Below, piece after piece: positions 24,362 through 33,811 of a DNA stretch of 63,074 nucleotides. Both the position numbers and the translations under genes were made by a program. The notes under the pieces were generated by a model that worked only from the letters and a program-made list of their open reading frames with translations, did not search any database and had not been told where the DNA came from. Source of the stretch: Anaerolineales bacterium (GTDB taxonomy: Bacteria; Chloroflexota; Anaerolineae; Anaerolineales; Villigracilaceae); assembly GCA_020060625.1 (NCBI GenBank), contig JAGUZU010000097.1, forward strand, positions 1 through 63,074, in the 5' to 3' direction. The stretch's first letter is position 1. The number at the start of each line of letters is the position of its first letter.

Positions 24362-25321
24362 TTACCCCATCGGCATGTGATGTTTCGCCGCGTAGTGACC
24401 TGTGAGGTAGTGATACAACTGCCGCTCGATGTCGGTCAACAGACTGCTCGCGCCAAAGCGGAACAGGTCATTCTTCAGCCATTCATCACCGAGTTCTTCC
24501 TTCATCAGCGATTGCCAAGCCATCGCCTGCTTCGCGGAACTGATCCCGCCTGCGGGCTTGAAGCCGATCTTGTAGCCATAACGTTCGAGATACTCACGAA
24601 TGGCGCGGGTCATCACGAGACTCACTTCAAGAGTCGCATTGACGGATTCCTTGCCTGTGGACGTCTTGATAAAGTCCGAGCCTGCCATCATTGCCACGAG
24701 GCTGGCTTGATAGACTTGTTTGAGCGTGCCGAGGTCGCCTGTGGCAAGAATCGTCTTCATGTGTGCATCACCGCTGGCTTTGCGAAATTGCTGCAACTCG
24801 TCGTACATCGCCTGCCAATCGCCTGTCAAAACATAATTGCGGGCGATGACCACGTCAATTTCTTTTGCGCCTGCTTCCACGGCTTGCTCGATCTCCTGAA
24901 TGCGCTGTGGCAGGGGAGTCTGTCCCGCAGGAAAACCTGTCGCAACAGAGGCAACTGGAATGTCCGAGCTTTGAAGCGCGTGGACTGCATCCGCGACACG
25001 GTTGGGGTACACGCACACCGCACCGACGGTGATCCGCTCACCGTTAAGTCCGAGGCGTTCCATCATATCGGGGCGAAGCGGTTGTTTCGCTTTGGCACAC
25101 AGACGATGGACTCTGCCGGGCGTATCGTCGCCCGCGAGGGTGGTCAGGTCGATGCAGGTGATGGCGCGTAAAAGCCACGCCGCCTGCCAGTCCTTTTTCA
25201 CGGTGCGGCGTTTCGGCAGGGACGCAGTCCGCCGTTCCACCGCGCTCTTGTTGACATGCGCGCCCATCACCCAATCGAGGTCGAGAGGCGCGCCGGGGTT
25301 ACGAGTGTGATTACTGGTCAT
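24362..25321 (-). CDS. deoC: Deoxyribose-phosphate aldolase
   Basis: The 319-residue enzyme splits 2-deoxyribose-5-phosphate into glyceraldehyde-3-phosphate and acetaldehyde. The Schiff-base Lys is in GSDFIKTSTGK, and the KEIDVVIARN and KPAGGISSAKQA motifs fit. It is longer than the E. coli-type enzyme because of an N-terminal extension seen in one DeoC subfamily. The acetaldehyde product could feed the neighbouring ALDH16, which is an attractive but unproven link. Confidence 0.92.
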   Translation of the reverse strand: MTSNHTRNPGAPLDLDWVMGAHVNKSAVERRTASLPKRRTVKKDWQAAWLLRAITCIDLTTLAGDDTPGRVHRLCAKAKQPLRPDMMERLGLNGERITVGAVCVYPNRVADAVHALQSSDIPVASVATGFPAGQTPLPQRIQEIEQAVEAGAKEIDVVIARNYVLTGDWQAMYDELQQFRKASGDAHMKTILATGDLGTLKQVYQASLVAMMAGSDFIKTSTGKESVNATLEVSLVMTRAIREYLERYGYKIGFKPAGGISSAKQAMAWQSLMKEELGDEWLKNDLFRFGASSLLTDIERQLYHYLTGHYAAKHHMPMG

Positions 25322-25642
25322 GGAAACTCCAAATTTTTTTGAATATCCAAATCAAATATATCACAATCAAAATGAAAAGACATCGAAGCGATGCTATACT
25401 TGCGGAAACGCCAAAGAAAATTGCGCCAAAATAAAGATAATAGATATCTTGCAAAAGTCGTCTGTAGGTCAGGTTTTTAGCCTGGCGCTCTTCTGAAAAT
25501 CGATATATGGCGGGTCGAAAACCCGCCCTACAAATACTTATGCAAGAGGTCTAATCATTCGAAAACCCGCCTTTTGGCTTAAAGGCGGGTTTATATGAAC
25601 ACACCGGCTGCGCATCAAACTTCAACAAATTCAAGGAGCATC
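25322..25642. other. Intergenic region between divergent deoC and ptrB
   Basis: The 321-bp gap holds no recognisable gene. From 25463 to 25530 it contains a GTAG...CTAC repeat with GGTCAGG/CCTGG and GGCGGGTCGAAAACCCGCC pairings. At 25563-25592 a perfect 12-bp stem AAACCCGCCTTT / AAAGGCGGGTTT follows. These are repeat hairpins of the type common in this window and would lie in the ptrB leader if transcription starts upstream. Confidence 0.6.
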
Positions 25643-27712
25643 ATGTCATCACACCCGGTCCCTTCGAAACGGGAATTTACCATCACACAACACGGCGCAA
25701 GCCGTCAGGATGAATATTACTGGATGCGCGAACGCGAAGACCCCGAAGTGATCTCGCATTTGAAAGCCGAAAACGAATATTTGGAAGAAAAGCTGAGACA
25801 TACAAAGTCCTTGCAGGAGGAGCTTTTTCAGGAAATAAAGAGCCGTATCAAGGAGGTGGACAGCAGTGTGCCGGAAAAATACAAGGGCTATTATTATTAC
25901 AGGCGGTATGAAGCGGGCGGGCAATATCCGATCTTTTGCCGCAAAAAAGGTTCGATGGATGCGCCCGAGGAAATCCTGCTGGACCAGAACGCGCTCGCTG
26001 AAGGTCACGAGTTTTGCAGCGTCGGCGCCTTCAACGTCAGCCCGGACGGCACGAAACTAGCCTATTCGGTTGACCTCGAAGGCGCGGAAGTTTATACGAT
26101 CCATGTCAAAGACCTGGTCAGCGGCGAAATGCTCCCAGAAAAGATCGAAAGGGCGTACGGGATGGTATATGTCCACACCGGCGTCGAATGGGCAAACGAC
26201 AGTCAGACATTCTATTACCTGACCCTCGACGACAACCACCGCGCTGACAAATTATTCAGACACCGCCTCAACACGGACCCGGAGCAGGATTCCCTTCTCC
26301 ATCATGAACAAGACGACACCTTTTCCCTCTCCATCGTGAAGTCGCGCAGTGAGAAGTTCATTTTTCTTTATCATTACAACACCGTCTCGCAGGAAATGCA
26401 GTTCCTCCCAGCAGACGACCCAAATGCCGAATTCAGCATGCTCCAGCCGCGGGAGCCAAACCATGAATTCTACGCCGGGCATCACGGCGACTTCTTTTAC
26501 CTGCTCACGAACGACAATGCCTACAACTTCAGGCTCGTACGGACTCCCGTCTCCGCGCCGGGTAGAAACACCTGGCAGGAAGTGATTCCCGAACGAAAGG
26601 ACATCCTGCTGGAAGACATGGACATGTTCGCCGACCACATCGTCTTGCAGGAGCATAGGAACGGCGTAAAACAATTGGAGATCGTTGACGTCCATGATTT
26701 TGGAAACAGGCATTACATCCAATTCCCTGAGCCATCTTATGCGGTTTCCGTGGAGGATAACCCGGAGTTCAACATCGGCATCGTGCGTTTCAAATATTCG
26801 TCCCTTGTCACGCCCAACTCCGTGGTGGACTACAACATGGAGGCGCGCGAGTGGATCATCCAAAAAGAGGACGACATCCCGAACTACGACAAGTCGCAAT
26901 ACGAAACGGCTCTCCTCTTTGCAACCGCGCCGGATGGAAAAAGGATTCCCATTGCCATCGCCCATAAAAAGGGGTTGAATCGGAATGGTCAGAACCCAAC
27001 CCTGTTGTACGGGTACGGCGCGTACGGTTCCCCCAGCGAACCGACTTTCAATCCAGCCGTGGTCAGCCTGCTGGAGCGCGGGTTTATTTTCGCCGTCGCT
27101 CACGTCCGCGGCGGAGGAGAAATGGGACGCGCCTGGTACGACGAGGGCAGGCTGCTGAACAAGAAAAACTCCTTCACAGACTTTATCTCCTGTGCAGAAC
27201 ACTTGATCGAACAGGGATTTACTTCATCCGAAAAACTCGCCACCATCGGCGGCTCGGCAGGCGGGCTTCTGGTGGGCGCAAGCATGGTGATGCGCCCCGA
27301 TCTATTCAAGGCAGTCATTTGCAAAGTCCCATTTCTGGACGTAGTCACCACCATGAGCGACCCAACCATTCCATTGACCGCACTTGAATACGACCAGTGG
27401 GGCAACCCGGCAAACAAGGACGAGTTCGATTACATGCTGTCCTATTCGCCCTACGACAACATCCAGCCAGTCGAATACCCCCACCTGCTTCTGACCACGG
27501 GATTCAACGATCTGCGCGTGGCGTATTGGGAACCCGCCAAATTCCTTGCCAGGTTAAGAGATATAAAGACAGACGATAATCTCGCCGTGATGCAGACCAA
27601 CTTCAGCGCGGGTCACGCCGGCGCCAGCGGACGGTACGATTACCAAAAGGAAAACGCGCTCGACTTCGCCTTTTTGATGGATATTTTGAAAGCAAATCAA
27701 GCCTCCGATTAA
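25643..27712 (+). CDS. ptrB: Oligopeptidase B (S9A prolyl oligopeptidase family)
   Basis: The 689-residue protein has an N-terminal beta-propeller and a C-terminal alpha/beta hydrolase domain. The nucleophile motif is GGSAGG near residue 540. The acid lies in TTGFNDLRV and the His in SAGHAGASG. The DEYYWMREREDPEV start is typical of PtrB. It cleaves peptides after basic residues in the cytoplasm. An AAGGAG site favours the ATG at 25643 over one at 25595 inside the leader repeat. Confidence 0.9.
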   Translation: MSSHPVPSKREFTITQHGASRQDEYYWMREREDPEVISHLKAENEYLEEKLRHTKSLQEELFQEIKSRIKEVDSSVPEKYKGYYYYRRYEAGGQYPIFCRKKGSMDAPEEILLDQNALAEGHEFCSVGAFNVSPDGTKLAYSVDLEGAEVYTIHVKDLVSGEMLPEKIERAYGMVYVHTGVEWANDSQTFYYLTLDDNHRADKLFRHRLNTDPEQDSLLHHEQDDTFSLSIVKSRSEKFIFLYHYNTVSQEMQFLPADDPNAEFSMLQPREPNHEFYAGHHGDFFYLLTNDNAYNFRLVRTPVSAPGRNTWQEVIPERKDILLEDMDMFADHIVLQEHRNGVKQLEIVDVHDFGNRHYIQFPEPSYAVSVEDNPEFNIGIVRFKYSSLVTPNSVVDYNMEAREWIIQKEDDIPNYDKSQYETALLFATAPDGKRIPIAIAHKKGLNRNGQNPTLLYGYGAYGSPSEPTFNPAVVSLLERGFIFAVAHVRGGGEMGRAWYDEGRLLNKKNSFTDFISCAEHLIEQGFTSSEKLATIGGSAGGLLVGASMVMRPDLFKAVICKVPFLDVVTTMSDPTIPLTALEYDQWGNPANKDEFDYMLSYSPYDNIQPVEYPHLLLTTGFNDLRVAYWEPAKFLARLRDIKTDDNLAVMQTNFSAGHAGASGRYDYQKENALDFAFLMDILKANQASD

Positions 27713-27715
27713 TAC

Positions 27716-27758
27716 AAAAACTCCCGAAGCCTTTTTTGACTTCGGGAGTTTGGTTTTT
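27716..27758. terminator. Bidirectional terminator between ptrB and citrate synthase
   Basis: A perfect 12-bp stem AAACTCCCGAAG / CTTCGGGAGTTT encloses a T-rich loop and is followed by GGTTTTTC on the plus strand and by TTTTTG on the minus strand. It serves the two convergent genes. Confidence 0.88.
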
Positions 27759-27761
27759 CGT

Positions 27762-29078
27762 CTATGCCGGCTGTGATGCCCTTGCAACCGCATCTTCCAG
27801 CATCTTCGTCGTCAGGGATTTGGGGCGCTCGATGGGCATTCCAAGCGCGCGTGACCAGACATAATTGGCAGTCACGCCAAGCGCGCGTCCGACGCCGAAC
27901 AGCACCGTATAGAAATCGAATTCACGGACGCCATAGTAATGTTGAAGCGTGCCGCTGATGGCATCCACATTCGGGGCGGGGTTCTTAGCTTTGCCCTGTT
28001 CGCGCAACACCTGCGGAACCACGTCGAAGACCATGTCGGCAAGCCGCACCAGTTCATCTTCGGGGAAGCGCTTCCTGGCAAATTCCATCTGCGCCGTAAA
28101 GCGCGGATCTGGCACGCGCAAAACGGCATGACCATAACCGGGGATGACGTGTCCGCCGTTGAGCGTATCCCACGAGAATTGATACAACTGTTCGCGGGTC
28201 GGCACGCCGCCGAATTTATTCTTCACGTCAATCAACCAGGCGAGACACTCCTGGTTTGCAAGCCCGTGCAACGGACCGGCAAGCGCGTTGAGTCCGGCGG
28301 AAAAGGCGTAGTAAACGTCTGAGAGGGTCGAACCAGCCAGATGCGTGGCGTGAGCCGAAGCGTTTCCAGATTCATGATCCGAATGCAGGATGAAGTACAG
28401 GCGGGCGAGGTCGGCATATCCCTTCTTATCTTCAACCTTCATCATGCGGGCGAAGTTCAAGCCGTAATCCTGTTTGGGATTGAACTTCGGCTTGGACGTC
28501 TCGCCGAAGTATTTCATGCGATAAATAAACGCCGCAATGACAGGAAGCTTCGCGCTCAGATCGAGGCTGTCTTCGAGCGCCGCTTCCCAATATTCGTCCT
28601 TCTTCATGCTGTGATATTTCGCCGCAAACGTCGAGCCGTTCTGCAAAGCAAGTACCGCCTGCGAGAAAAGCGTCATCGGATGCGTTTCCTTCGGCATGGA
28701 CTTGAGCATCTTGAAAACATAATCGGGGACGACAGACCGCTTCGCCCACTCCTCCTCGACTGCCTGCGCTTCCTCTTTGGTTGGAACCTCGCCGACGATC
28801 AGCAGGTAATACAAGCCGCCCACCAAAGGCATCTTGCCGCCTTTTGCCTTGGGCAGAGCCTTCAACACTTCGGGGATGGACATGCCGCGAAAACGAATGC
28901 CTTCCGCGGGGTCCACAAATGAAACATCGGTGAGCAGGGATTTAATATCACGCATCCCGCCGACCACCTGACCGACCGTGACCTTATCCACCACCACATC
29001 GCCGTGTTCCTTTGCAAGCAATTTGATCCGTTCGCGCCAGGCGGGCAACTGCGCAGAAATTTTATCGTGCAAAATCAT
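27762..29078 (-). CDS. gltA: Citrate synthase (eukaryote-like type)
   Basis: The 438-residue enzyme condenses acetyl-CoA with oxaloacetate. Active-site His are in GPLHGLANQE and PGYGHAVL, and the Asp in NVDAISG. The length and the segments LADMVFDVVPQVL and SDHESGNASAHATHL match the mitochondrial-like citrate synthase subfamily more than the E. coli type. Malate dehydrogenase follows upstream on the same strand with a 66-bp gap, so the two may be co-transcribed. Confidence 0.92.
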   Translation of the reverse strand: MILHDKISAQLPAWRERIKLLAKEHGDVVVDKVTVGQVVGGMRDIKSLLTDVSFVDPAEGIRFRGMSIPEVLKALPKAKGGKMPLVGGLYYLLIVGEVPTKEEAQAVEEEWAKRSVVPDYVFKMLKSMPKETHPMTLFSQAVLALQNGSTFAAKYHSMKKDEYWEAALEDSLDLSAKLPVIAAFIYRMKYFGETSKPKFNPKQDYGLNFARMMKVEDKKGYADLARLYFILHSDHESGNASAHATHLAGSTLSDVYYAFSAGLNALAGPLHGLANQECLAWLIDVKNKFGGVPTREQLYQFSWDTLNGGHVIPGYGHAVLRVPDPRFTAQMEFARKRFPEDELVRLADMVFDVVPQVLREQGKAKNPAPNVDAISGTLQHYYGVREFDFYTVLFGVGRALGVTANYVWSRALGMPIERPKSLTTKMLEDAVARASQPA

Positions 29079-29144
29079 GAGAATCTCCTTCGTCGAGTTT
29101 CATAACAAAAGTCGAAGGATTTCACCTTCGACCTTTGGAGTTAA

Positions 29145-30146
<1,002 letters not shown>

Positions 30147-30150
30147 TTAA

Positions 30151-30172
30151 ATAGTATAAAATGTCACATTTT
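30151..30172 (-). promoter_or_regulatory. Possible mdh promoter with palindromic operator
   Basis: On the minus strand TACTAT (30156-30151) could be a -10 box. Immediately upstream, 30158-30172 is a perfect palindrome with arms AAAATGT / ACATTTT and a single central base. It would lie between the -35 and -10 elements, a usual place for repressor binding. No -35 of good quality is seen. Confidence 0.4.
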
Positions 30173-30189
30173 TTGGAATACATACGCCA

Positions 30190-30240
30190 GAATAAGACAA
30201 AAAGAAGGACTCCATTTTACCGATTCGGGAATGGAGTCCT
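30190..30240 (-). terminator. Terminator after trxB
   Basis: An 11-bp stem AGGACTCCATT / AATGGAGTCCT is followed on the minus strand by TCTTTTTGTCTT. It lies about 20 bp downstream of the trxB stop. Confidence 0.82.
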
Positions 30241-30261
30241 CTCTCGCCTCTCTTCGGACCT

Positions 30262-31203
30262 CTAGCCTGATTCCGCTTCGAGGAGCCTTGTCGCCTGTAT
30301 CGCCGCCGCCGCCCCCATCCCCGCGGACGTGATGACCTGCTTGAAATGCGGGTCTGCCGCCTCCCCCGCCGCGTACACACCGCGGACGTTCGTTTCCATC
30401 TTGTCGTTCACCTGGATATAACCAAGTTCGTTCATGTCCAGTTTGCCTTTGAACATCTGCGTGTTCGGCGTATGACCGATGAAAATGAACAAGCCGTCGG
30501 TCTCAAAAATGGACTCTTCACCTGTTTTGACATTCTTCAACTTCAGGGACTCAAGTTTCTCCGAGCCTGCGATTTCAGTCACAACCGTATCCCAGATGAA
30601 ATTGATCTTGGGATGGTTCATGGCGCGCGTCTGCAAAATCGGGCTGGCGCGTAATTCGTCGCGGCGGTGGATAATCGTCACGCTCGAGGCGTAGCGGGTG
30701 ATGAACAGACCCTCTTCGAGAGCCGAATCCCCGCCCCCCACCACAACGACCTTCTTATCCTTGAAGAACCAGCCGTCGCAGGTGGCGCAGTACGAAACGC
30801 CGCGTCCAGTCAACTCCACCTCGCCGGGAATTTGCAGGTGATTTGGGCTTGCGCCTGTGGTGATGATGACCGTATCGGCTGTGTACTCGCCGCTATCGGC
30901 TGTGACTGCGTATGGACGCTTCGAGAAATCCACCTCATGCGCCATGTCAAATTCGACCTTCGCGCCGAAATGCTCCGCCTGCTTCTGGAACAACTCTCCC
31001 AACTGCGCCCCGCCAACGCCTTCGGGAAAACCGGGATAATTCTCGATCAGATGCGTCAGCGCCGCCTGACCGCCCAACTGCATCCCCGTCAGCACCACCG
31101 GAGCCAACTCCGCGCGCGCGGCATACAACGCCGCCGATAGCCCCGCCGGTCCCGCCCCCAGGATCAATACTTTTGCGTGTCTTCCGTTATTGGACATTTT
31201 CAC
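30262..31203 (-). CDS. trxB: Thioredoxin-disulfide reductase
   Basis: The 313-residue flavoprotein has the FAD motif ILGAGPAGLSAALYAAR, the redox-active pair C139-x2-C142 (CATC) and the NADPH motif VVVGGGDSALEEG. The C-terminal GVYAAGEAAD segment also fits. It reduces thioredoxin with NADPH. A second ATG two codons in is an equally possible start. It is a single-gene unit with its own terminator. Confidence 0.93.
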   Translation of the reverse strand: MKMSNNGRHAKVLILGAGPAGLSAALYAARAELAPVVLTGMQLGGQAALTHLIENYPGFPEGVGGAQLGELFQKQAEHFGAKVEFDMAHEVDFSKRPYAVTADSGEYTADTVIITTGASPNHLQIPGEVELTGRGVSYCATCDGWFFKDKKVVVVGGGDSALEEGLFITRYASSVTIIHRRDELRASPILQTRAMNHPKINFIWDTVVTEIAGSEKLESLKLKNVKTGEESIFETDGLFIFIGHTPNTQMFKGKLDMNELGYIQVNDKMETNVRGVYAAGEAADPHFKQVITSAGMGAAAAIQATRLLEAESG

Positions 31204-31440
31204 TTCCTGCCATTATTTTTTTCAACCTTCATTGAGACGTTTCATCCAATCCACAACTTACCGTTTTTCATTTTATCAGATGCTTACAGGCATGAAAAGT
31301 TGCCAGCTCGGAATATATATTTTTCATCAGAATTCATGAGGCTCCCGATTCAATCTCCACAAACTCTGGCGGGATTCTCCATATTTCCTCCACAATGAGT
31401 TGATAAAGTACGGGGCATAAATCAATCACTGGAGGTAAAA

Positions 31441-31887
31441 ATGTTTCGCAACGGTTTCATCTTTTGGCTGATCGGCGTCTTGCTCCTCGCCGGTCTGGTC
31501 GCAGCAGGCGGATTCATGGCGTACAGGGCAGGCGTCGCGCGGGGAATCGTTCAGGCTCCCGAAGTCGCTGTCGCCATCGAGAAAGCCGCCGAGGATGGAG
31601 GGGTCGCTCCGATCCCACCGATATATGGATATGGCTACCCGCACGGTTACCGCTTCGGCCATCCACACTTCTTCAATCCCTTCTTCGCGATTTGCGGATC
31701 CATCCTGTTTCTCTTCTTATTCCTCGGCTTGACGAAAATGCTTTTCTTCCGCCGGATGAGGCATGGCTGGAGCCACCACGGACCTTGGGGAAAAAACTGG
31801 GAAGGTAACGTGCCCCCGATGTTCGATGAATGGCACAAACGTTCCCATGGCGAAAAGCCCGCCGATGCAAAGCGTGACCAGAAGTAA
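31441..31887 (+). CDS. Small His-rich two-helix membrane protein, unknown function
   Basis: The 148-residue protein has an N-terminal membrane helix (about residues 6-28) and a second one at about 77-100. The segment between them is rich in Gly, Tyr, Pro and His (YGYGYPHGYRFGHPHFF), and more His lie after the second helix. A GGAGG site precedes the ATG. It lies directly upstream of a response regulator and histidine kinase pair, so it may be an accessory sensor or a regulated target; metal binding is suggested only by the His content. Confidence 0.65.
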   Translation: MFRNGFIFWLIGVLLLAGLVAAGGFMAYRAGVARGIVQAPEVAVAIEKAAEDGGVAPIPPIYGYGYPHGYRFGHPHFFNPFFAICGSILFLFLFLGLTKMLFFRRMRHGWSHHGPWGKNWEGNVPPMFDEWHKRSHGEKPADAKRDQK

Positions 31888-31899
31888 GATGTTCCAGGC

Positions 31900-31935
31900 A
31901 ACAACGAGGAGGAGCGCCTGCTCTTCCTCGTTGTT
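31900..31935 (+). terminator. Strong hairpin between the His-rich protein and the response regulator
   Basis: A 16-bp stem with one mismatch (AACAACGAGGAGGAGC / GCTCTTCCTCGTTGTT) and a GCCT loop. No clear T-run follows, so it may attenuate or stabilise the 3' end of the upstream message instead of fully terminating. Confidence 0.5.
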
Positions 31936-31939
31936 CGTC

Positions 31940-31983
31940 TCTCAGAAATTCTCACTATCCACTATTCCCCATTCACTATATAC
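31940..31983. repeat. CACTATCCACTATTC simple repeat before the response regulator
   Basis: Tandem CACTATCCACTATTCCCCAT units directly precede the response regulator start. The same simple repeat class occurs at 52583-52612 and 53350-53383. The repeat displaces any clear ribosome binding site. Confidence 0.6.
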
Positions 31984-31991
31984 TTCCGCTC

Positions 31992-32675
31992 ATGCCCGAA
32001 CTCATCCTTGTCGTAGATGACGAACCCAAGGTCTCCCGCCTCGCGCGTGACTATTTGGAGAAGAATGGATTTCGCGTCGTGACAGCATCAGACGGTCAAT
32101 CCGCGCTGACAACTGCCCGGCGCGAAAAACCCGACCTTATCATCCTCGACCTGATGCTCCCCATCATGGATGGACGCGAAGTGTGCAAAACCCTGCGCCG
32201 CGAAAGCGACGTGCCAATCATCATGCTCACGGCTTTAGCCGAAGAAGTGGATCAGGTCACCGGGCTCGAGATCGGCGCGGACGATTACATCACCAAGCCT
32301 TTCTCGACACGCGCGCTGATCGCCCGAGTCCGCGCCTTGCTGCGCCGCGCAAAGGGCGGAGTCAAACCGCCAAAAATTATCCGCGCGGGAGGCTTGGAAG
32401 TGGACCCGGATCGATATTCGGTTACATTCAACGATCAGCCTATCAAGCTCACACCGAACGAATTCAAGCTGCTTCAAGTGCTGGCATCGCGCCCCGGGCA
32501 AACCCTCACCCGCGAGCAATTGCTGGACGAAATGCACGGCATCGCGTCCAGCTTCGACCGCAGCATCGACTCGCACATCAAGAACCTGAGAAAGAAACTC
32601 GAAACCGCGTCCGGCGAATCCATGATCGAAACGGTATACGGAATTGGGTATCGCTTCATTGAAGCGAACAACTAA
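31992..32675 (+). CDS. OmpR/PhoB-family response regulator
   Basis: The 227-residue protein has a receiver domain with acidic pocket D9-D10 and phospho-acceptor D53 (IILDLMLP), a T-loop LTA and the K in YITKPF. A winged-helix DNA-binding domain follows (about residues 130-225, LTPNEFKLLQVLASRPGQ). The kinase gene begins 43 bp downstream. The signal is unknown, but the adjacent His-rich membrane protein suggests an envelope or metal stimulus. Confidence 0.92.
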   Translation: MPELILVVDDEPKVSRLARDYLEKNGFRVVTASDGQSALTTARREKPDLIILDLMLPIMDGREVCKTLRRESDVPIIMLTALAEEVDQVTGLEIGADDYITKPFSTRALIARVRALLRRAKGGVKPPKIIRAGGLEVDPDRYSVTFNDQPIKLTPNEFKLLQVLASRPGQTLTREQLLDEMHGIASSFDRSIDSHIKNLRKKLETASGESMIETVYGIGYRFIEANN

Positions 32676-32718
32676 TAACAATGACCTTCCCTTTCCTTGC
32701 CCCCCGCACAATTTCCCC

Positions 32719-33768
32719 ATGACAAACCGTTCCCACAGGCCCAGGCGCCGCAGCGGTCCTCGATTCGGTCTCTTCTCGATCTTTTTCTTCGCAGTTTTCC
32801 TATGCTTTGTCGGCGGCGCGTCGGCGAGTTTATTCGAGTTATTTACGCACAATTCCGGAGCCCAACGAAGCTGGCTGTTGCTTTGCGGCGCCCCGGTCGG
32901 GGTGGTCGTCCTCCTCTTTATCATCATTTTCAACATGTATACGCGTTTCGGCAAACCCCTGCAGGACATGTTCAACGCCATCGACTCGGTTGCAGAGGGA
33001 AACCTTTCAGCGCGCGTGCCGGAAAACAACTCCGATATGTTCAGCGAATTGTTCAAACGCTTCAACAAAATGGCTGGCGAGCTGGAACGTTCCGATCAAC
33101 AACGCCGCAATCTCACCGCCGACATCGCCCATGAACTGCGCACGCCGCTCCACATCATTCAAGGCAACCTCGAAGGTATTGTGGACGGGGTTTATAAACC
33201 CACGGATGAACACATCAACAACACATTGGACGAAACGAGATTGCTCTCGCGCCTCGTCAACGACCTGCAAACCCTATCCCTTGCCGAAACAGGACAACTC
33301 CCGCTTCATCCCACCCGCTTCCTGCTCGCTGACCTGATGGCTGATCTCACTTCGAGTTTTTCCTCCCAAGCCGCGTCCCTCGGCATTTACATGGAAACAC
33401 GAACCGCGAATCCGCTGCAGGAGATCACCGCCGATTATGACCGGCTCAATCAGGCGTTGTCCAATTTGGTGGGAAACGCTTTACGATACACACCCCAAGG
33501 CGGGAGGATATCCATCGAAACAGAATCAATTTCCGGCGAAGAAAGAAGCGTGCGGATCAAGGTTAAGGATACCGGGGAGGGAATCCCAACCGAAGACTTG
33601 CCCTTCATCTTCGACCGATTCTGGCGTGGCGATAAATCCCGCAGCGGGAGGACTCACAGCGGGCTTGGATTGGCAATCGCCAAACAACTCATCCATGCGC
33701 ACGGCGGGACAATCCAGGCGCAAAGCGAAGTCGGCAAGGGGACGACATTTATCATCGAAATTCCGTAG
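32719..33768 (+). CDS. HAMP-domain sensor histidine kinase
   Basis: The 349-residue protein has two membrane helices (about residues 16-40 and 52-73) with only a very short external loop. A HAMP domain follows, then HisKA with phospho-acceptor H138 (DIAHELRTPL), and an HATPase domain with the N box NLVGNALRYTP, DTGEGIP and GLGLAIAK. The small loop suggests sensing within the membrane or through a partner. It pairs with the regulator upstream. The ATG at 32719 lacks a strong ribosome binding site. Confidence 0.9.
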   Translation: MTNRSHRPRRRSGPRFGLFSIFFFAVFLCFVGGASASLFELFTHNSGAQRSWLLLCGAPVGVVVLLFIIIFNMYTRFGKPLQDMFNAIDSVAEGNLSARVPENNSDMFSELFKRFNKMAGELERSDQQRRNLTADIAHELRTPLHIIQGNLEGIVDGVYKPTDEHINNTLDETRLLSRLVNDLQTLSLAETGQLPLHPTRFLLADLMADLTSSFSSQAASLGIYMETRTANPLQEITADYDRLNQALSNLVGNALRYTPQGGRISIETESISGEERSVRIKVKDTGEGIPTEDLPFIFDRFWRGDKSRSGRTHSGLGLAIAKQLIHAHGGTIQAQSEVGKGTTFIIEIP

Positions 33769-33795
33769 TAGAACAAGTCTATAGACTTGTTCTAC
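33768..33795. repeat. 28-bp perfect palindrome (GTAG...CTAC family)
   Basis: The arms GTAGAACAAGTCTA and TAGACTTGTTCTAC are perfect complements with no loop. It begins in the stop codon of the kinase gene and ends 16 bp before the uvrC ATG. It shares the GTAG...CTAC boundary with the terminal repeats and the element at 25463. Confidence 0.85.
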
Positions 33796-33811
33796 GGTAG
33801 AATTGCCGCCA

